A stretch of 64,000 bases of DNA from the NCBI GenBank assembly GCA_965208975.1, contig CBDBQH010000001.1, positions 558,001-622,000 of the forward strand, written 5' to 3'. Under the pieces are notes generated by a model, which searched no databases, was not told the origin of the DNA, and saw nothing but the letters and a program-made list of their open reading frames with translations. Each line of letters starts with the position of its first letter. The stretch's first letter is position 1. The position numbers were made by a program, and so were the translations under genes. Positions 1-9,259 of this stretch are shown here, in pieces. The DNA is from G963663315 sp965208975 (GTDB taxonomy: Bacteria; Pseudomonadota; Gammaproteobacteria; Arenicellales; Poriferihabitantaceae).

Positions 1-2
1 AG

Positions 3-1085
3 TTTTTCCTGGGTATCGGGGAAAAGCCGTTTCGCGCTAAACAGCTATTGCAATGGATTTATCAACGCGGCGTGATGAGTTATGCTGACATGACCGATTT
101 GAGCAAACCCCTGAGAGAGCGGTTGCGCCAGATCACTCATATCGACCTGCCGGAACTGGTGACTCATTCCCACTCTCATGACGGTACTGTCAAATTCCTG
201 CTGAAACTGAAGGATGGCAACTGTATAGAAACCGTTTATATTCCAGAAGCTCGGCGCGGCACATTGTGTGTATCGTCCCAGGTCGGATGTAGCTTGAATT
301 GTACGTTTTGCGCCACCGCCCGACAGGGATTCAACCGTAATCTGGGGGTAGATGAGATCATCGCCCAGGTCTGGGTCGCCAATCATTTTCTTGAGGACGT
401 GGCGCAGAACCGGACTTTGGCTTTTGCCAGGGACGTTGACGATAAACGTCGCCCGGTGACCAATGTGGTGATGATGGGCATGGGCGAACCGCTGCTTAAT
501 TTTGAACCTGTTGTTTCCGCGATGCGGCTGATGATGGACGATTTTTCTTATGGCCTGTCGCGGCGCAGAGTGACGCTCAGTACGGCTGGCATGGCGCCGA
601 TGATCGATCGATTGCGAGGCGTATGTCCGGTCAGTCTGGCGGTTTCACTGCACGCCCCGGATGACGGACTTCGTGATAAACTGGTGCCCTTGAACAAGAA
701 ATATCCGATTCGGGAATTGCTCGAGTGTTGCCGACGATATGCCGATGACGGGGACTCCCGGCGCGTTACCTTTGAATATGTCATGCTAAAAGGAGTGAAT
801 GACAGCCTGGCTCAGGCCAGGGCGCTGGCCGAAATCCTGCGATCAGTTCCGTCGAAGGTAAATCTGATTCCGTTCAATCCGTTTCCGGGTTCTCAATTTG
901 AGCGGTCTGAGCGGGCGACTGTGGACGCTTTTCAGGATGTACTACAGCAAAGAGGGCTGTTTTCCGTGACCCGAAAAACCCGTGGAGACGATATTGAAGC
1001 AGCCTGCGGGCAGTTGGCGGGGGATTTTGTCGACCGCACCAGACGTTCGAATAGGATGGCGCGACAAGAGGTTGCTTTCGTATGA
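3..1085 (+). CDS. rlmN: 23S rRNA/tRNA adenine-C2 methyltransferase RlmN, 5' end outside the window
   Basis: This is a radical SAM enzyme that methylates C2 of A2503 in 23S rRNA and A37 of some tRNAs. The reading frame is open from base 3, before the first ATG at 48, so the N-terminus lies upstream of the window. The radical SAM cluster motif CSLNCTFC is visible at about bases 288-311, preceded by the cysteine of TLCVSSQVGC. The second catalytic cysteine of the family is in AACGQLAGD near the C-terminus. GMGEPLLNF is the expected glycine-rich SAM motif. The neighbours rodZ, hisS, yfgM, bamB and der match the standard gammaproteobacterial order, but pilF is not between rlmN and rodZ here. Confidence 0.95.
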   Translation, partial: FFLGIGEKPFRAKQLLQWIYQRGVMSYADMTDLSKPLRERLRQITHIDLPELVTHSHSHDGTVKFLLKLKDGNCIETVYIPEARRGTLCVSSQVGCSLNCTFCATARQGFNRNLGVDEIIAQVWVANHFLEDVAQNRTLAFARDVDDKRRPVTNVVMMGMGEPLLNFEPVVSAMRLMMDDFSYGLSRRRVTLSTAGMAPMIDRLRGVCPVSLAVSLHAPDDGLRDKLVPLNKKYPIRELLECCRRYADDGDSRRVTFEYVMLKGVNDSLAQARALAEILRSVPSKVNLIPFNPFPGSQFERSERATVDAFQDVLQQRGLFSVTRKTRGDDIEAACGQLAGDFVDRTRRSNRMARQEVAFV

Positions 1086-1121
1086 AACCTGTATCGAACA
1101 AACCATTCCGGTGAGCTGCCG

Positions 1122-2324
1122 ATGACATCAGAAGAGCCGGGTTTCACCGACAGCCCAAGTCCCGGTGAGCGACTGAGGGAGAGACGCGCTGAGCTCGGGA
1201 TCAGTCTGGAGAGCGTCTCCAACGCCCTGCTGATCCCGGTTGGCAGTCTGAAGGCGCTGGAGGACAATCGTTACGAAGAGCTTCCCGGTCTGACCTACAT
1301 CATCGGCTACTGGAGGAGTTACGCCAATATTCTGGATATCGATATTTCTGATGAAATCAGGATTCATAAGGACAGGCTGCAATCATCTGACACGCTGGCC
1401 GCTTATCATCTCGGCCAACAGACCGATGTGCAGCACAGGAAATCCAGAAAAGTCCCGGTTATTTTGTTTGTTCTGTTGTTCACCGGATTTCTCGGAGGAT
1501 TATGGTATTGGCAAAAACCGATGGATACCCGGAGCGTGTCATTAAACGAAAGCAATCTGTTGGATGACGCCGCAACGCCTGTCGTGACGACCAGTCCGGT
1601 TCTACTCCTGCCGAAATCCGGAGAATCTGAACAATCTGCCCGGCCAGCAGGGATCAGGGAGCCAGCCGCGCCAGAATCTGAACCCGCACCCATGCCTGAA
1701 CCTGAAGCCGAAGTTTCAGAGGAGCCGGAACCCGCACCCACACCTGAACCTGAACCGATACCGATACCTGTACCTGAACCTGAACCCATATCCGAACCCA
1801 TATCCATATCCACACCCATATCTGAACCTGTACCTGAAGCCGTACTTGAACCTGCACTCGCCCCCGATGTCCCGGAGGATTCGCAGCCGGTAGAGTCGCA
1901 AGCCGCGGAAGCCGGACAGACTGAGCGGCCGGTACAGGAGCGGGAGAGCCATACAATTACGGGTTTGCAAGAGTCTGAACCGGGTTTTGATCAAGGAAAT
2001 GAGCCGGATTCCGGCTCAGCCGGAGAGGTCTTCGAGTCAGACAGGGTTTACGACGCGAGCTCCCTCGAATGGCTCAGGGTGGATGTGCATAAGACCGTCT
2101 GGATTGACATCAGGAACGGGCGGGATGAGAAGCTGGTTTTTCGGACAGTGGAGGAGGGGGAAAATCTGGAAATAAACGGTGAGCCTCCCTTTTACGTGTA
2201 TATCGGCTCGCCGGATGGAGTGGATGTCTTTTATCTCGGAGAACCTGTCGAAACGCCTCCCCACAGTAGCGGGCAGTCTGCAAGATTTGTAGTTGGCAAA
2301 TATCCTGAATCGACTTCCAATTAG
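1122..2324 (+). CDS. rodZ: RodZ-type cytoskeletal membrane protein
   Basis: RodZ links MreB filaments to the elongation machinery and helps set rod shape. The 400-residue product has a cytoplasmic helix-turn-helix domain (about residues 14-80, starting GERLRERRAELGISLE), one transmembrane helix at 111-130, a long periplasmic linker and a C-terminal DUF4115-type beta domain (about 318-390). The linker at about 170-240 is a low-complexity run of Pro-Glu dipeptides, longer and more regular than I expect in this family. The gene lies between rlmN and hisS, where rodZ is usual. ispG, often next to it, is absent here. The start at 1122 is a plain ATG 36 bp after rlmN. Confidence 0.9.
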   Translation: MTSEEPGFTDSPSPGERLRERRAELGISLESVSNALLIPVGSLKALEDNRYEELPGLTYIIGYWRSYANILDIDISDEIRIHKDRLQSSDTLAAYHLGQQTDVQHRKSRKVPVILFVLLFTGFLGGLWYWQKPMDTRSVSLNESNLLDDAATPVVTTSPVLLLPKSGESEQSARPAGIREPAAPESEPAPMPEPEAEVSEEPEPAPTPEPEPIPIPVPEPEPISEPISISTPISEPVPEAVLEPALAPDVPEDSQPVESQAAEAGQTERPVQERESHTITGLQESEPGFDQGNEPDSGSAGEVFESDRVYDASSLEWLRVDVHKTVWIDIRNGRDEKLVFRTVEEGENLEINGEPPFYVYIGSPDGVDVFYLGEPVETPPHSSGQSARFVVGKYPESTSN

Positions 2325-2328
2325 CGCG

Positions 2329-3618
2329 ATGAGTCAAAAAATTCAGGCGGTGCGAGGAATGAACGACCTGCTTCCCGCCCAAATCGGTGTCTGGCATCAG
2401 ATTGAAGCGGCGCTGCGGGAGATTGGCTGGCGCTATGGTTACCAGGAAATCAGAACGCCAATGCTGGAGAAAACAGCGTTGTTCAAACAGTCAATCGGCG
2501 ACCTGACGGATATTGTGGAGAAGGAGATGTATACCTTCACAGACAGCGGTAAAGAAAGTCTTTCGCTGAGACCAGAAGCGACGGCGAGCACAGTGAGGGC
2601 CTGTATTGAACACGGCCTGTTGCATAATCGTCAACAGCGGTTATGGTATATGGGGCCGATGTTTCGCCGGGAGCGCCCGCAGAAAGGCCGCTATCGACAG
2701 TTCCATCAATTCGGAGTCGAAGCCTTCGGCTGGACCGGGCCGGACATTGACGCGGAAATTATCCGGGTGGGCGAGAGAATATGGAAACAACTGAAAGTCC
2801 AGGGAATCCGCCTGCATATCAATACACTGGGTTCGGAACGCTCCCGGAAAAAGTACAGGACGGCGCTGAGCGCCTGGCTGTCACAACACGAAGACGCGCT
2901 GGACGCCGACAGTCTGCGCCGGCTAAAGAGCAATCCGTTGAGAATACTGGATAGCAAGAATCCGGCTACGCAAGAGATTATCGCTTCATCTCCGGATATT
3001 ATGGATTATCTGGAAGATGACGAGAAACGGCATTTCGACGAATTGTGTTCTTTCCTGGAAAGCCATTCGATCTCATACACGGTTGACCCAAAACTGGTGC
3101 GGGGGCTGGATTACTATACCAGCACGGTATTTGAATGGACAACGCAACAGCTAGGCGCCCAGGCGGCGGTCTGTGCGGGGGGGCGTTACGATACCCTGGT
3201 GGAAAACAGGGGCGCGAGACCAACGCCTGCGATTGGTTTCGCAATGGGATTGGAGCGTTTGACAGAGCTGGTGGAATTGCAACAGAATCTCCCGGTCGAA
3301 GACAAAAACGCGATATACTTCATTGATGTCTGTGACACAGCATCCACGGATTCGAGTATTCTGGCCGAGCGGCTGAGAGATCATGGATTCTGCGTGATCA
3401 GTCATCATGGTGGTGGGAAGCTGAAAAATCAGCTGAAAAGAGCGGATCAGTCCGGGGCTTTGGTCGCCATTATCCTGGGTGACAGTGAACGGCGCAATGA
3501 AACCGTGCAGATCAAGAATTTGCGGCAAAGCGGGTCACAGACAGAAGTATATTTTGATCAATTGACTCAATGGTGTATCGACAATCTGACAACCGGCGGC
3601 GATTGTTCGCATGCATAA
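2329..3618 (+). CDS. hisS: Histidyl-tRNA synthetase
   Basis: This class II aminoacyl-tRNA synthetase charges tRNA-His. The product has 429 residues, the usual length. Motif 2 is seen in MFRRERPQKGRYRQFHQFG, the histidine-binding signature in LVRGLDYYTSTVFEW and motif 3 in GFAMGLERL. A C-terminal anticodon-binding domain follows. I chose the ATG at 2329, four bases after the rodZ stop, because the family typically begins with a short basic stretch before IQAVRGMNDLLP; an in-frame ATG at 2293 would overlap rodZ by 32 bp. It is probably co-transcribed with rodZ and yfgM. Confidence 0.95.
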   Translation: MSQKIQAVRGMNDLLPAQIGVWHQIEAALREIGWRYGYQEIRTPMLEKTALFKQSIGDLTDIVEKEMYTFTDSGKESLSLRPEATASTVRACIEHGLLHNRQQRLWYMGPMFRRERPQKGRYRQFHQFGVEAFGWTGPDIDAEIIRVGERIWKQLKVQGIRLHINTLGSERSRKKYRTALSAWLSQHEDALDADSLRRLKSNPLRILDSKNPATQEIIASSPDIMDYLEDDEKRHFDELCSFLESHSISYTVDPKLVRGLDYYTSTVFEWTTQQLGAQAAVCAGGRYDTLVENRGARPTPAIGFAMGLERLTELVELQQNLPVEDKNAIYFIDVCDTASTDSSILAERLRDHGFCVISHHGGGKLKNQLKRADQSGALVAIILGDSERRNETVQIKNLRQSGSQTEVYFDQLTQWCIDNLTTGGDCSHA

Positions 3619-3645
3619 TGACAACCCTGGCATAAGTGATCTTGT

Positions 3646-4299
3646 ATGGTAGATGAAAAGATTCCCCGGCTTTTGGAAAGTGATGATGTGGCCCGAGCCC
3701 GGGCATTCTGGAAGGGAAACGGGAAACCCATTGTTTTCGGTATCGGTCTCGGACTGGCCGGTATAGCGGGACTCAATTTCTGGGAACATCACAAACAGTC
3801 TCAGGGTGAACAGGCGTCCAGTCTCTATCAGCAGGTTCTGGAGGAAACCGCGGATGCGCGAATTGCGAATGAAACTCTGAAGACGGAGTTTGGCAACACG
3901 GTCTATGCCGTCCTGGGCGCCATCGTACAGGCGCGGATGTTTGTGGAAGATGAGGACTATGGCGCTGCAATCCATCAACTTGAATGGGCAATCGAAAACA
4001 GCGAAGACGAGAGTGTCCGGCATGTCGCTCGCCAACGGCTTGCGCTGGTTTATCTCGCCAATGACGAGCCGCAATCGGCTATTGACCTTCTGGCCATTGA
4101 AGATATGGGGAATTTTGAGGCGAGATACCAGGAGATACTGGGTGACGCTTTTATGCAACGACAGCGGCAGGGCGACTCTGAACTGGCCAGGAGCGCCTGG
4201 CAGAGCAGTCTTGACAAGACCCTGAACAATGAGACAGACAAGGAACTGCTGCAAATGAAACTGCAGAATATCGGAGATACGTTGACTTATGAGCCGTAA
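3646..4299 (+). CDS. yfgM: YfgM family inner-membrane TPR protein
   Basis: YfgM is a single-pass inner-membrane protein with a periplasmic TPR-like domain that associates with the SecYEG translocon and periplasmic chaperones such as PpiD. The 217-residue product has a short cytoplasmic N-terminus, a transmembrane helix at about 27-46 (rich in Gly, Leu and Ile) and a helical repeat region with the ADARIANE and YLANDEPQSAIDLL patterns of the family. It sits between hisS and bamB as in E. coli. Its 3' end overlaps the first possible start of bamB. Confidence 0.88.
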   Translation: MVDEKIPRLLESDDVARARAFWKGNGKPIVFGIGLGLAGIAGLNFWEHHKQSQGEQASSLYQQVLEETADARIANETLKTEFGNTVYAVLGAIVQARMFVEDEDYGAAIHQLEWAIENSEDESVRHVARQRLALVYLANDEPQSAIDLLAIEDMGNFEARYQEILGDAFMQRQRQGDSELARSAWQSSLDKTLNNETDKELLQMKLQNIGDTLTYEP

Positions 4300-4312
4300 C
4301 AAACGCCATCCA

Positions 4313-5470
4313 ATGAAAAGTATTGCCACTTCGTTGTTCGTATTGTTTCTGGTTGCCGGATGCGGCAACAAAACCAAAGAGGAGACACTCTGGGAAACCT
4401 GGCAAGAGCCGATCGCGGCTTCGGCCCTGCCAGCGGACAGCGGGGCCAGAGAGCTTGAATTGAGGTGGGAACAATCCGTCGGGGAAGGCGCTGAATCCGG
4501 GTTTGCCCTCCTCAAACCGGCCATCTATCAGGATAGCCTTTATGTGGCTGATCGCAATGGCGCGGTTTATCGGATGGATGCCGCCAGCGGAGAGGTGTTG
4601 TGGGAGATGGATACCGGAAATCCGGTTTATGCGGCGGTGGGAGTCGGTGATACCCTGGTGGTAGTCGCCCACGACAATGGCGATTTGGTCGCGCTGCGTA
4701 CCACAGATGGTGAAATGGTCTGGCGGTCGGCTATCCAGCGTCAGATCTCCGCAATTCCGGTAGTGGGTGAGGGGCGAGTGGTCGCGCGTACTGCCGATGG
4801 ATTGGTGATCGGACTGGATTCGGTATCCGGAGATATCGAATGGCAGATCAAAAAAGCCGTGCCCGGTTTGGGTATGCACGGTGATTCAACACCCCTGATT
4901 TCCGGAGATGTCGTGCTGGTTGGTCTATCCAGCGGGAAACTGATTGCCAATAACGTGATCAGTGGACGGGGTTACTGGGAAATGGATATATCCTGGGTTC
5001 GGGGAAGTAATGAAATTGAACGGCTGGGCGATGCCGACACCCCGCCGATCATCCTGGGTAACACGGTCTATGCGGGAAATTATCAGGGCAGTGTGGTTGC
5101 GGTACAGTTGGTAGATGCCCGGTTGATCTGGAGGAAAGATATTTCGACCCGGTTGCCTATGGCTATTGCAAACGGTTTGCTGGTGGTCATCGGGGAACTC
5201 GGCCAGGTGATCGCGCTGGATGCTGCCAGTGGCGATATTCTTTGGCGGCAAACCGCATTTCAGGGACACGGGGTCAGCCAGCCGGTTATGATCGACAACC
5301 GCATCATCATCGGTGACCGCAATGGCAACGTGCACACGCTCGATACGCAAAACGGCAATCTGATTGAAACCCGGCGGGTCGTTTCCGGCGCCATTGTCGG
5401 CATTGTCGAGAACGGCAATCAATTCACGGTCTATTCGTCGAAAGGCGACCTGAGCGCGTTGTCATTTTGA
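4313..5470 (+). CDS. bamB: Outer membrane assembly lipoprotein BamB
   Basis: BamB is a lipoprotein subunit of the BAM complex, which inserts beta-barrel proteins into the outer membrane. The product has a lipoprotein signal with lipobox LVAGC, giving a mature N-terminal Cys17. This is followed by PQQ-like blades of an eight-bladed propeller, with repeated patterns such as ALDAASGDILW and RMDAASGEVLW. I prefer the ATG at 4313, which gives a canonical signal peptide; the ATG at 4289 would add eight mostly basic residues and overlap yfgM by 11 bp. Gene order yfgM-bamB-der is conserved in gammaproteobacteria. Confidence 0.93.
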   Translation: MKSIATSLFVLFLVAGCGNKTKEETLWETWQEPIAASALPADSGARELELRWEQSVGEGAESGFALLKPAIYQDSLYVADRNGAVYRMDAASGEVLWEMDTGNPVYAAVGVGDTLVVVAHDNGDLVALRTTDGEMVWRSAIQRQISAIPVVGEGRVVARTADGLVIGLDSVSGDIEWQIKKAVPGLGMHGDSTPLISGDVVLVGLSSGKLIANNVISGRGYWEMDISWVRGSNEIERLGDADTPPIILGNTVYAGNYQGSVVAVQLVDARLIWRKDISTRLPMAIANGLLVVIGELGQVIALDAASGDILWRQTAFQGHGVSQPVMIDNRIIIGDRNGNVHTLDTQNGNLIETRRVVSGAIVGIVENGNQFTVYSSKGDLSALSF

Positions 5471-5482
5471 TCCGGGTCAGAC

Positions 5483-6859
5483 ATGCTTCCCGTGGTTGCG
5501 TTGATTGGAAGACCCAACGTTGGCAAATCAACACTTTTTAACAGACTGACCAGGAGCCGGGATGCCCTGGTTGACGATCAGCCGGGAGTAACCAGAGACC
5601 GATTGTATGGACGGGGACGCAGCGGGCGTATCCCTTTTCTGGTGGTTGATACAGGAGGCATTGAAAGCGAAGATACCCGTTTCGGCAGGATGGTTGAGGA
5701 ACAGGTGGAACAGGTGATCGAGGAGGCCGATACGGTGCTGTTTCTGGTGGACGCGGTGGCCGGACTGGTCGCACAGGACCGGGACATCGCGCAACGGCTC
5801 CGGCAAAGCGGAAGAAAAATCCATCTGCTGGTAAACAAGTCAGAGGGCTTCGATCCGGGCATGGTGACTCCGGAGTTTCAGGAATTGTCATTGGGGACGC
5901 CAGTCGCGGTATCAGCAAAAAGAGGCGATGGCATCGACAATGTGATTCGTGATGCGCTGGAGCGCTGTGATGAGGCGGTGTCGGAGGCTTTCCCGGAGAA
6001 CCCGGATATACCGAAATTCGCCCTGGTGGGACGACCCAATGCAGGCAAGTCCACATTGGTGAACAGACTGGTTGGTGAACACAGGATGATCGTCAGCGAC
6101 CTGCCCGGTACGACCCGGGACAGCGTCGTCATACCCGTGACGATTGAAGGAAATGACACGATCCTGATTGATACCGCAGGAGTGCGGAAAAAGGCGAAAG
6201 TCGAAAAAACCATTGAAAAGTTTTCGGTGATCAAAACATTGCAGGCGATAGAAAACTGTCAGGTCGCGCTACTGATTGTCGATGCCGCAGCCGGAATCGG
6301 TTCCCAGGATGCGGTGATCGCCGGTATGGTCCATGATTGCGGGCGGTCGACGGTTATTGTAGTGAATAAATGGGATGGACTGGATGGCAGAAAAAGAAAG
6401 CAGGCGCTGCGGGATATTGACTCGAAATTTTCATTTCTACCCGCCCCTGAACGGGTCACCATCTCGGCGCTGCATGGTTCAAATATCAAAAAAGTGATTC
6501 CTGCCGCCAATCGCGCCTACCGTTCGGCGATGATTCGTATTGCGACCTCCAGCCTGAACCGTACCCTGGCCGAAGCCATTATCAAAACTCCGCCACCGAT
6601 GAACAATCACCGGCCGGTGAAATTAAAATTTGCTCATCAGGCCGGGAGGAATCCTCCAGTGATCGTTATTCACGGCAATCAGGTGGATGCCTTGCCGAAA
6701 TCCTATCTGCGTTATCTGTCCCGTTACTTCTCGGATGTTTATGGTTTGACGGGAACTCCTGTCAGAGTATTGACACGAGTCAGTGAAAACCCCTTCAAGA
6801 AACGTAATCCGTCAAAAAAGAGTTTCAAGGACTGGTCGGGGCGCCCGCGGCACAGGTAG
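5483..6859 (+). CDS. der: Ribosome assembly GTPase Der (EngA)
   Basis: Der is an essential GTPase with two tandem G domains and a C-terminal KH-like domain, acting in 50S subunit maturation. The two P-loops are GRPNVGKST (residues 8-16) and GRPNAGKST (about 181-189), with switch motifs QPGVTRD and LPGTTRD. The second G domain keeps a canonical NKWD. The first reads NKSE at the G4 position, a mild deviation from NKxD. Length (458 residues) is normal. It is the last gene of the plus-strand cluster and converges on xseA. Confidence 0.95.
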   Translation: MLPVVALIGRPNVGKSTLFNRLTRSRDALVDDQPGVTRDRLYGRGRSGRIPFLVVDTGGIESEDTRFGRMVEEQVEQVIEEADTVLFLVDAVAGLVAQDRDIAQRLRQSGRKIHLLVNKSEGFDPGMVTPEFQELSLGTPVAVSAKRGDGIDNVIRDALERCDEAVSEAFPENPDIPKFALVGRPNAGKSTLVNRLVGEHRMIVSDLPGTTRDSVVIPVTIEGNDTILIDTAGVRKKAKVEKTIEKFSVIKTLQAIENCQVALLIVDAAAGIGSQDAVIAGMVHDCGRSTVIVVNKWDGLDGRKRKQALRDIDSKFSFLPAPERVTISALHGSNIKKVIPAANRAYRSAMIRIATSSLNRTLAEAIIKTPPPMNNHRPVKLKFAHQAGRNPPVIVIHGNQVDALPKSYLRYLSRYFSDVYGLTGTPVRVLTRVSENPFKKRNPSKKSFKDWSGRPRHR

Positions 6860-6870
6860 CCAGTCCGCGC

Positions 6871-8061
6871 TCAAAAGGCAGTTACATTGAAGCGCCCCCG
6901 CGAGACCGATATTGTGAGCGGTTCTCCCGGCTTGACTTGTTGCGGGTCGGTAATGACCTGGTCGTCTTCGTTGTGCGCGATGGCGTAACCCCGGTTCAGC
7001 GTATGTTGCGGACTCATGAGTTGAACACTGTCCCGCAGGTGATCGGTTTCTCTGGTCAGTACGGATATTCTCAATCGGGTATGGTGGGTTGCTCTGTGTT
7101 GCAGGGTTTTGAGCTCATTACGGTAATAGTCCAGCTTTTGAGTCGGCCGCCGCAGACGGGATGAGTGATAATCCAGAGTCTGCTGATAACCGAGAATGAA
7201 GTTTTCTGTATGGTTGCGGATTCGCTCCCGCAAATAGTCGAACCGTTGTTTTAATTGCGTCAGGTCGGGGGAGGCCAGCTCCGCCGCGGCGGTCGGAGTC
7301 GGCGCCCGATGGTCCGCTACCAGGTCACAGATTGTGAAATCCGTTTCATGACCCACTCCACTAATGATCGGGATTTCACAGTCAAAAACACAGCGCGCGA
7401 CTTTTTCATCATTGAAAGCCTGAAGGTCTTCCAGTGAGCCGCCGCCCCGGGCGATGATCAGCAGGTCGGCTTCGGCCCGGCATCGCGCAAGATGGATGGC
7501 ATGGACTATTTCGTCGACGGCCGATTCACCCTGTACGGAAGTTGGATAAACAATCACCCGGGCGACCGGGTATCTTCTTTTCAGGGTGGCCAGGATGTCG
7601 TGCAGAGCCGCTCCACTGTCCGAAGTGACGATTCCAATGGTCTGTGGAATTTCCGGCAAGCTGGATTTATGCGCGGAATCGAACAGGCCTTCAGCAGCCA
7701 GCTTCTGTTTAAGAAGTTCGAATGCCCGTCTGAGGGCTCCCTCACCGGCTTCTTCCAGGTAGGAAACAATACACTGGAGGCTTCCTCTGGGTTCATAATA
7801 GGAAATCTGTCCATGAACCAGTACCTGGGCTCCTTCTGTAGGCCGCGCTCCTGATTTGAACAGGTGGTTGCGGAAAAACGCGCAGCGAAGGACTGAATTT
7901 CCTTCCTTCAATGAGAAGTAGACATGGCCGGAAGCCGGAGCCGACAAGCCGGATATTTCTCCTTCTATCCAGACGGAACGATAATGCGTCTCGACTAAAT
8001 TTCTCAGTTGATTATTGAATTGCCGGACCGAATAAACCGTTTTCCCCGGTACATCTTTCAT
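6871..8061 (-). CDS. xseA: Exodeoxyribonuclease VII large subunit
   Basis: XseA is the large subunit of exonuclease VII, which degrades single-stranded DNA in repair and recombination. The 396-residue product has the N-terminal OB-fold (WIEGEISGLSAPASGHVYFSLKE), the catalytic region with GIVTSDSGAALHDI and ARGGGSLEDLQAFNDE, and GVGHETDFTICDLVADHRAPTP, all hallmarks of the family. It is somewhat shorter than the E. coli protein (about 456 residues), mainly in the helical C-terminal part. Its ATG overlaps the stop of the upstream enolase-superfamily gene (TGATG), so the two are translationally linked. Confidence 0.93.
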   Translation of the reverse strand: MKDVPGKTVYSVRQFNNQLRNLVETHYRSVWIEGEISGLSAPASGHVYFSLKEGNSVLRCAFFRNHLFKSGARPTEGAQVLVHGQISYYEPRGSLQCIVSYLEEAGEGALRRAFELLKQKLAAEGLFDSAHKSSLPEIPQTIGIVTSDSGAALHDILATLKRRYPVARVIVYPTSVQGESAVDEIVHAIHLARCRAEADLLIIARGGGSLEDLQAFNDEKVARCVFDCEIPIISGVGHETDFTICDLVADHRAPTPTAAAELASPDLTQLKQRFDYLRERIRNHTENFILGYQQTLDYHSSRLRRPTQKLDYYRNELKTLQHRATHHTRLRISVLTRETDHLRDSVQLMSPQHTLNRGYAIAHNEDDQVITDPQQVKPGEPLTISVSRGRFNVTAF

Positions 8062-9242
8062 CAGGCTGTTTCTTCCATTTCCAGGTGAAGCTGTTGGCCG
8101 GTATATGGGTGGGCCAGCGCCACGGCTTCATTCAGTTCTACGCCCAGCCCCGGCTCGGCGGATGGAATGACATAACCCTCCTGCCATTGCACGGGTTTTT
8201 GCAGAATCTCGCTGTGAAATCCACCCCAGGTCTGTATGCTTTCCAGGATCAGGAAGTTCGGAGTACAGGTGGCTAACTGGATGTTGGCGGCGCCCTCAAT
8301 CGGCCCGCAATACAGGTGCGGCGCAATTTGGGCGTAACGGGTTTCCGCCATTCCGGCGATTTTTTTCGCTTCCAGAATGCCGCCGACCCGACCCAGCGCC
8401 ATCTGCAAAATGGAGGCTGCCTGATTCTCCAGCACCCGGGCAAACTCGTATTTGGTGGTCAGCCGTTCGCCGGTGGCGATCGGGATGGAGGTCTGTCGCG
8501 CCACCCGCGCCATCTCGGCGGGGTTCTCGGGCGGAGTAGGTTCTTCAAACCACAATGGATCGAATGGTTCCAGTTGTTTCGCCAGACGAATGGCGCCGGC
8601 TGCGGTGAATTGACCGTGGGCGCCGAACAACAGGTCTGCCCGCGTCCCGACCGCTTGCCGGATTTTGCGGACGAATTCGACGCTGCGTTCAATATCCGCA
8701 AGGCCCGGCTGACGACCGTCATAGATGGTGTACGGCCCTGCCGGATCAAACTTGACCGCGGTGAAGCCCTGCCCGACATATTCAGCCGCGCGTTGGGCGG
8801 CAAGGTCCGGCTCCTGATAAACATCGGCTGGATCGTCTTCACGGGGGTAGAGGTATGTATAGCTTCTTAACCTCTCATGTACCTTCCCGCCGAGCAATTG
8901 GTAGACGGGTTGATCGACCGATTTACCGATAATGTCCCAGCAAGCCATTTCCAGCCCACTCAATACCCCCATCAACGACACGTCTGGCCTCAGGTTATAG
9001 CCACTGCCGTATACTCTTCGCCACATTTTCTCGATTGCGAACGGATCCTGGTCAATGACGAACCGCTCGGCGACATCCCGAATCATTTGCTCGATGACAT
9101 GCGGTCCGAAAGTAGCCGCGTAAACCTCTCCCACCCCTTCTATGCCACTATCCGTGGTCAATTTCAGAAAAATAAAGTAGCGTCCGCCAAAATGCGGGGG
9201 AGGGTTGCCGACAACCCAGCTATTCATGTTGACGATTTTCAT
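8061..9242 (-). CDS. Mandelate racemase/muconate lactonizing (enolase superfamily) enzyme, substrate unknown
   Basis: Members of this superfamily abstract a proton alpha to a carboxylate using Mg2+, and most act as sugar-acid dehydratases or racemases. The 393-residue product has the N-terminal capping domain (residues 1-125) and the barrel with AVKFDPAGP carrying a lysine, LWFEEPTPPEN and TGERL as metal ligands, and PHLYCGPIE providing a likely catalytic His. The first metal-ligand position reads GAHGQF, and I am not certain which residue serves there. The subgroup resembles galactonate/gluconate dehydratase-like proteins, but substrate cannot be assigned from sequence. It lies between sthA (17 bp upstream) and xseA in one apparent transcription unit. 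Confidence 0.8.
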   Translation of the reverse strand: MKIVNMNSWVVGNPPPHFGGRYFIFLKLTTDSGIEGVGEVYAATFGPHVIEQMIRDVAERFVIDQDPFAIEKMWRRVYGSGYNLRPDVSLMGVLSGLEMACWDIIGKSVDQPVYQLLGGKVHERLRSYTYLYPREDDPADVYQEPDLAAQRAAEYVGQGFTAVKFDPAGPYTIYDGRQPGLADIERSVEFVRKIRQAVGTRADLLFGAHGQFTAAGAIRLAKQLEPFDPLWFEEPTPPENPAEMARVARQTSIPIATGERLTTKYEFARVLENQAASILQMALGRVGGILEAKKIAGMAETRYAQIAPHLYCGPIEGAANIQLATCTPNFLILESIQTWGGFHSEILQKPVQWQEGYVIPSAEPGLGVELNEAVALAHPYTGQQLHLEMEETA

Positions 9243-9259
9243 TGCAGGCGCGGCGCCGA

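Noticed and set aside
3535..4524. 329-codon minus-strand frame across yfgM and bamB
   Set aside because: Shadow of the two plus-strand genes; no recognisable domain or ribosome binding site.
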